Part shown: positions 61,621 through 64,000 of the stretch, piece after piece
Position numbering within the stretch: the stretch's first letter is position 1
Layout: the number at the start of each line of letters is the position of its first letter
Notes under the pieces: model-generated
Databases searched by the model: none
What the model saw: only the letters and a program-made list of their open reading frames with translations
Told to the model about the DNA's origin: nothing
Program-made: the position numbers and the translations under genes
Assembly (NCBI GenBank): GCA_964483785.1
Contig: CAZACW010000003.1
Coordinates: forward strand, 1 to 64,000
Direction of reading: 5' to 3'
DNA: 64,000 nucleotides
Source: JABDGZ01 sp964483785
GTDB lineage: Bacteria; Omnitrophota; Gorgyraeia; Zapsychrales; Fredricksoniimonadaceae

Positions 61621-63687
61621 TTAAGATTGTGGTGAAGAGGATTTGGCAGGAGGCAGTTTTTGGTCGGAAACGGTTATCAGCACAGGTTTTGAGACAGTTG
61701 TCCTGCCTTCCGTGTCCGTGGCTGTGGCGATAATGGAATAGGTCCCTAAAGCGACTTTTTCAGCCATATATTCATAGGGAAGCCGGCTGACCGTTCCCAA
61801 AAGATTCATTCCATTGTAATAAAAATTGACATGGGCAATGGTGCCGTTGATCTCTGAAGCAGCGGCTATAATGGCCACGTTCGACCCGGCCGGGAACATC
61901 GTATCTTTAACCGGCCTGGTGATAACGATTTCAGGATTATATTTAATCTGGGGCAAGGCCGCAGCCGGCTTGCCGCTGGTGATATTCTTGGACAAAGCGT
62001 TGAACGGATTGTTTTTAAGGCCAAGCAGGCTGTTGGCTGATGTTCCTTGATAATAGGTATCTGCCCTGCCCCCTGCCTGGCCCATGGGTATTTTATCGGC
62101 AAAATCAGGTTTTTTGCCGCATGCGTTTAAAAATCCGCTGCAGCCGTGATTATTGTTTCTGGTGTGGTACACCGTATTGCCCAGCTGGTCCCATTTCAGG
62201 TTTCCACAGCTTCCTGCGCCATCGCCGTTGCTTCCCGCATTGTAAATATAGCTGGTCAAGGCATTGCCGCCGGCGCTGTTGAAGGAAGTATCATCGATCC
62301 AGGCATAGCCGCCCAGCACCACATTATTTTTCAAAGATATGGAGGTGGAACCGTCACAGCCGCTGCCGTTAATATCCGATGATTCCAAGCTTATATTCCC
62401 ATTGCTTAAAATCGTGTTATTTTCCAAAGAGGTATGGCTGTGATTGGTCACGTTAAAGACCACTGCGTCTCCCAGGGCCCGGCAAATGTCCCCGCCTTTA
62501 AAACCCGGCGAAGAGACCGCAGCGCCCAGCCACCAGCCGCAATCACCGATTACAACACTGTTGGTCATGCGGGAGTTTAAGGCATTCATCTTCACCTGAT
62601 TGCCGGCATTGCCCTCAAAGAGCATCTTGTCAATGAAGATGTTCCCGTCCCCATTGCCGTGCAGGGTGTCTAAGCCGTCCTGGGTGTTAAAACTGATGGA
62701 GCCTGGGCCCTGGATGCTCCAGTTGCCCGCTCCTCCGTGTCCCACATTGCCGAAGGCCAGGCCGTCCCCGTAACCGCTTTGGTTTTGGCCGAAACAATCC
62801 GTGAGATTGGAAGGGCTGTCCATCACCAGATCATTATTTAAGGGATAGGACTCGACACAGCCGTTGTATTCGATCACCGGCTGATCAAAGGTCAAGGTGC
62901 CGGAAATCACGGCATTGGTCCCGGTCGTAAATCCGCCATATCCGTTGCCGATGATCCTCAAGCGCGTAAAGACAGCACTGCCTAAATTGTCCGTGTTGAT
63001 GCCGTAGCGCCCCATCCCATGCACATAGACATCAATGATATGGACATCATCCCCTCCTATATTTAATCCATCCAGCGCCCAGGGTCCGTAGGGATAAGGG
63101 CCGTCGTAATTACAGCCTTTGTCCGGGGAATTATAAGCGCAGCTGGCGTGGTCGGTGATGTCCAGATTTTGAAGCACAAGATGGTTGTTGTTGGCATTGA
63201 GGATTTGCCATAATCTTTGCGTGCCCCATAATTGCGGCTTGTGCTGGCCCGTGCCGATGATGGAGCTGGGCTGTAAAGCGCTAAGGCCGGCAGGCAGATT
63301 GCCCAGGGTGCAGTCATAGGGGTAGGACTCGGCACATCCCGGCGTCGCGTTATTCTCCCCGTCATCATATCCGATTTCATATTGGGCCTGGCCTCCGTTT
63401 GCCGGATCATCGCCGCTGATGTACAAGGTGTCCCCCGCATGCATCACACCGGCATTGGCGCAATTGTTTCCGGCATTGCCGCAGCCCCAGCCTAAGGCAT
63501 AGCGCGGATGATTAAAGGCGCAGTCAACAGCACTGCCGGAGCCGGGATAGGCTGCATCCGCTGTGCCGGAGCATTCTTCCGGCGTCCCCCCATCCGGGCG
63601 GACATAATAGGCCGCGGCCAGGGCAAGGGTCTGGGAAAACACGGCCAGACCGAGAAACAGGATGAATATGAAAATGGGTTTGTTCAT
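61621..63687 (-). CDS. Secreted beta-helix protein with one Ig-like domain
   Basis: The 688-residue protein has a signal peptide (about 1-25, LALAAA), the same head domain as the protein at 57919 (YYVRPDGGTPEEC, GDTLYISGDD, KPQLWGTQR), a parallel beta-helix (about 140-590) and one Big_7-like domain (about 600-675, ITRPVKDTMFPAGSNV). It ends in a short polar tail with no sorting signal. It is a paralogue of the 1110-residue protein with fewer Ig repeats. The upstream gene ends 12 bases before its start, so they form an operon with a promoter outside the window. Confidence 0.87.
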   Translation of the reverse strand: MNKPIFIFILFLGLAVFSQTLALAAAYYVRPDGGTPEECSGTADAAYPGSGSAVDCAFNHPRYALGWGCGNAGNNCANAGVMHAGDTLYISGDDPANGGQAQYEIGYDDGENNATPGCAESYPYDCTLGNLPAGLSALQPSSIIGTGQHKPQLWGTQRLWQILNANNNHLVLQNLDITDHASCAYNSPDKGCNYDGPYPYGPWALDGLNIGGDDVHIIDVYVHGMGRYGINTDNLGSAVFTRLRIIGNGYGGFTTGTNAVISGTLTFDQPVIEYNGCVESYPLNNDLVMDSPSNLTDCFGQNQSGYGDGLAFGNVGHGGAGNWSIQGPGSISFNTQDGLDTLHGNGDGNIFIDKMLFEGNAGNQVKMNALNSRMTNSVVIGDCGWWLGAAVSSPGFKGGDICRALGDAVVFNVTNHSHTSLENNTILSNGNISLESSDINGSGCDGSTSISLKNNVVLGGYAWIDDTSFNSAGGNALTSYIYNAGSNGDGAGSCGNLKWDQLGNTVYHTRNNNHGCSGFLNACGKKPDFADKIPMGQAGGRADTYYQGTSANSLLGLKNNPFNALSKNITSGKPAAALPQIKYNPEIVITRPVKDTMFPAGSNVAIIAAASEINGTIAHVNFYYNGMNLLGTVSRLPYEYMAEKVALGTYSIIATATDTEGRTTVSKPVLITVSDQKLPPAKSSSPQS

Positions 63688-63699
63688 GATTTGGAGAAT

Positions 63700-64000
63700 T
63701 TAATTGACCGAAGAATTCGTCACGGTATTGGAAGAGGTCAGGACTCCGTCGGCTTGGTCTGTCTGTGCGGCATCATCCGCAGCCACAACCACGGGTGCGG
63801 CTGCAACGCTCGGCCCAACAACAGGCGGCGCAGGAGTATTGGTGGCTGGCAGCGGCGGCGGAGTAAGGTTGCTTGCCACATTAATGCTGACCGGTGTTGA
63901 GGTGGAAGACCAACCGTAACTGTCCGTGGCCTTGGCCGTTAAGGTGTAATTGCCGGGCTGGACATTGTTCCAGGTCACGGTATAAGGGCTGTTATAGGCT
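63700..64000 (-). CDS. C-terminal end of another secreted Ig-repeat protein (partial)
   Basis: The frame continues past the window edge, so the 5' part is missing. The visible part is the end of a Big_7-like Ig domain (NNVQPGNYTLTAKATDSYG, close to the last repeats of the 57919 protein), then a linker rich in Pro, Ala and Val and a Thr/Ser/Asn-rich end. It is probably a third member of the beta-helix/Ig family. Confidence 0.75.
   Translation of the reverse strand, partial: AYNSPYTVTWNNVQPGNYTLTAKATDSYGWSSTSTPVSINVASNLTPPPLPATNTPAPPVVGPSVAAAPVVVAADDAAQTDQADGVLTSSNTVTNSSVN

Noticed and set aside
1..64000. tRNA, rRNA, CRISPR arrays, transposase genes, replication origin
   Set aside because: I looked for their characteristic patterns on both strands and found none that I could support.

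Overview
The window looks like a chromosome segment of an uncultured Gram-negative bacterium, most probably Candidatus Omnitrophota (former OP3). This is inferred, not proven. The basis is a family of very large proteins with a shared N-terminal domain (VMLEEDY and KYFSGG motifs) and a shared C-terminal GGIDL tail, a TIGR04272-type zinc ribbon, and an exosortase/type II secretion locus. There is no rRNA or tRNA to place it firmly.

Layout. Positions 1-4666 (+) hold the 3' part of a giant-family gene. At 4677-7128 (+) lies a promoter, a c-di-GMP-I riboswitch with terminator, and a secreted metzincin protease. Positions 7253-11705 (-) are a run of ten small genes that starts with a YdbH-like gene and a natural YnbE-YdbL fusion, and also includes a receiver protein, DUF2203, AHSA1/SRPBCC, a CxxC-x17-CxxC zinc ribbon and a retropepsin-like protease. 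At 11767-14232 (-) is a second, short member of the giant family. Positions 14284-17310 (-) are a four-gene operon with a phosphodiesterase interrupted by a 10-N assembly gap. At 17331-32447 (-) is a single 5038-residue protein. Positions 32657-37594 (-) hold PilZ, cupin, hemL, hemB and a HemC-SUMT-HemD fusion whose HemC part lacks the cofactor domain. At 37609-37873 is a MITE-like element. Positions 37931-39124 (-) encode an L-2-hydroxyglutarate oxidase-like enzyme, and 39227-39726 (+) a small secreted protein plus a CDGSH protein. Positions 39721-43254 (-) encode a histidine kinase, a sigma-54 activator and a PocR-GAF sensor. Positions 43378-57795 (-) run from gspC through a complete set of type II secretion genes into polysaccharide deacetylase, glycosyltransferase, exosortase and EpsI. 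They end with a sugar transferase carrying a PEP-CTERM-like N-terminus behind its own sigma-54 promoter. Positions 57919-64000 (-) encode secreted beta-helix/Ig-like proteins, one behind a second c-di-GMP riboswitch.

How it fits together. The dominant theme is the cell surface: secretion, anchoring and polysaccharide synthesis. Two cyclic-di-GMP riboswitches gate secreted proteins, and a PilZ protein and an MshEN-like domain on GspE suggest more c-di-GMP input. A kinase/sigma-54 regulator pair sits next to a near-perfect -24/-12 promoter in front of the PEP-CTERM-like sugar transferase. In both riboswitches the 5' arm of the terminator is complementary to the aptamer core, with a compensatory change between the two copies. 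This argues for a transcription-terminating switch that is off when ligand is bound.

The least described element is the giant family. Three members occur in one window with a common N-terminal domain of about 350 residues, a common C-terminal DRAMN/GGIDL tail and unrelated middles: tandem helix-turn-helix repeats, membrane helices, or glycoside hydrolase/glycosyltransferase-like modules. Palindromic repeats have inserted in frame at the same variable loops.
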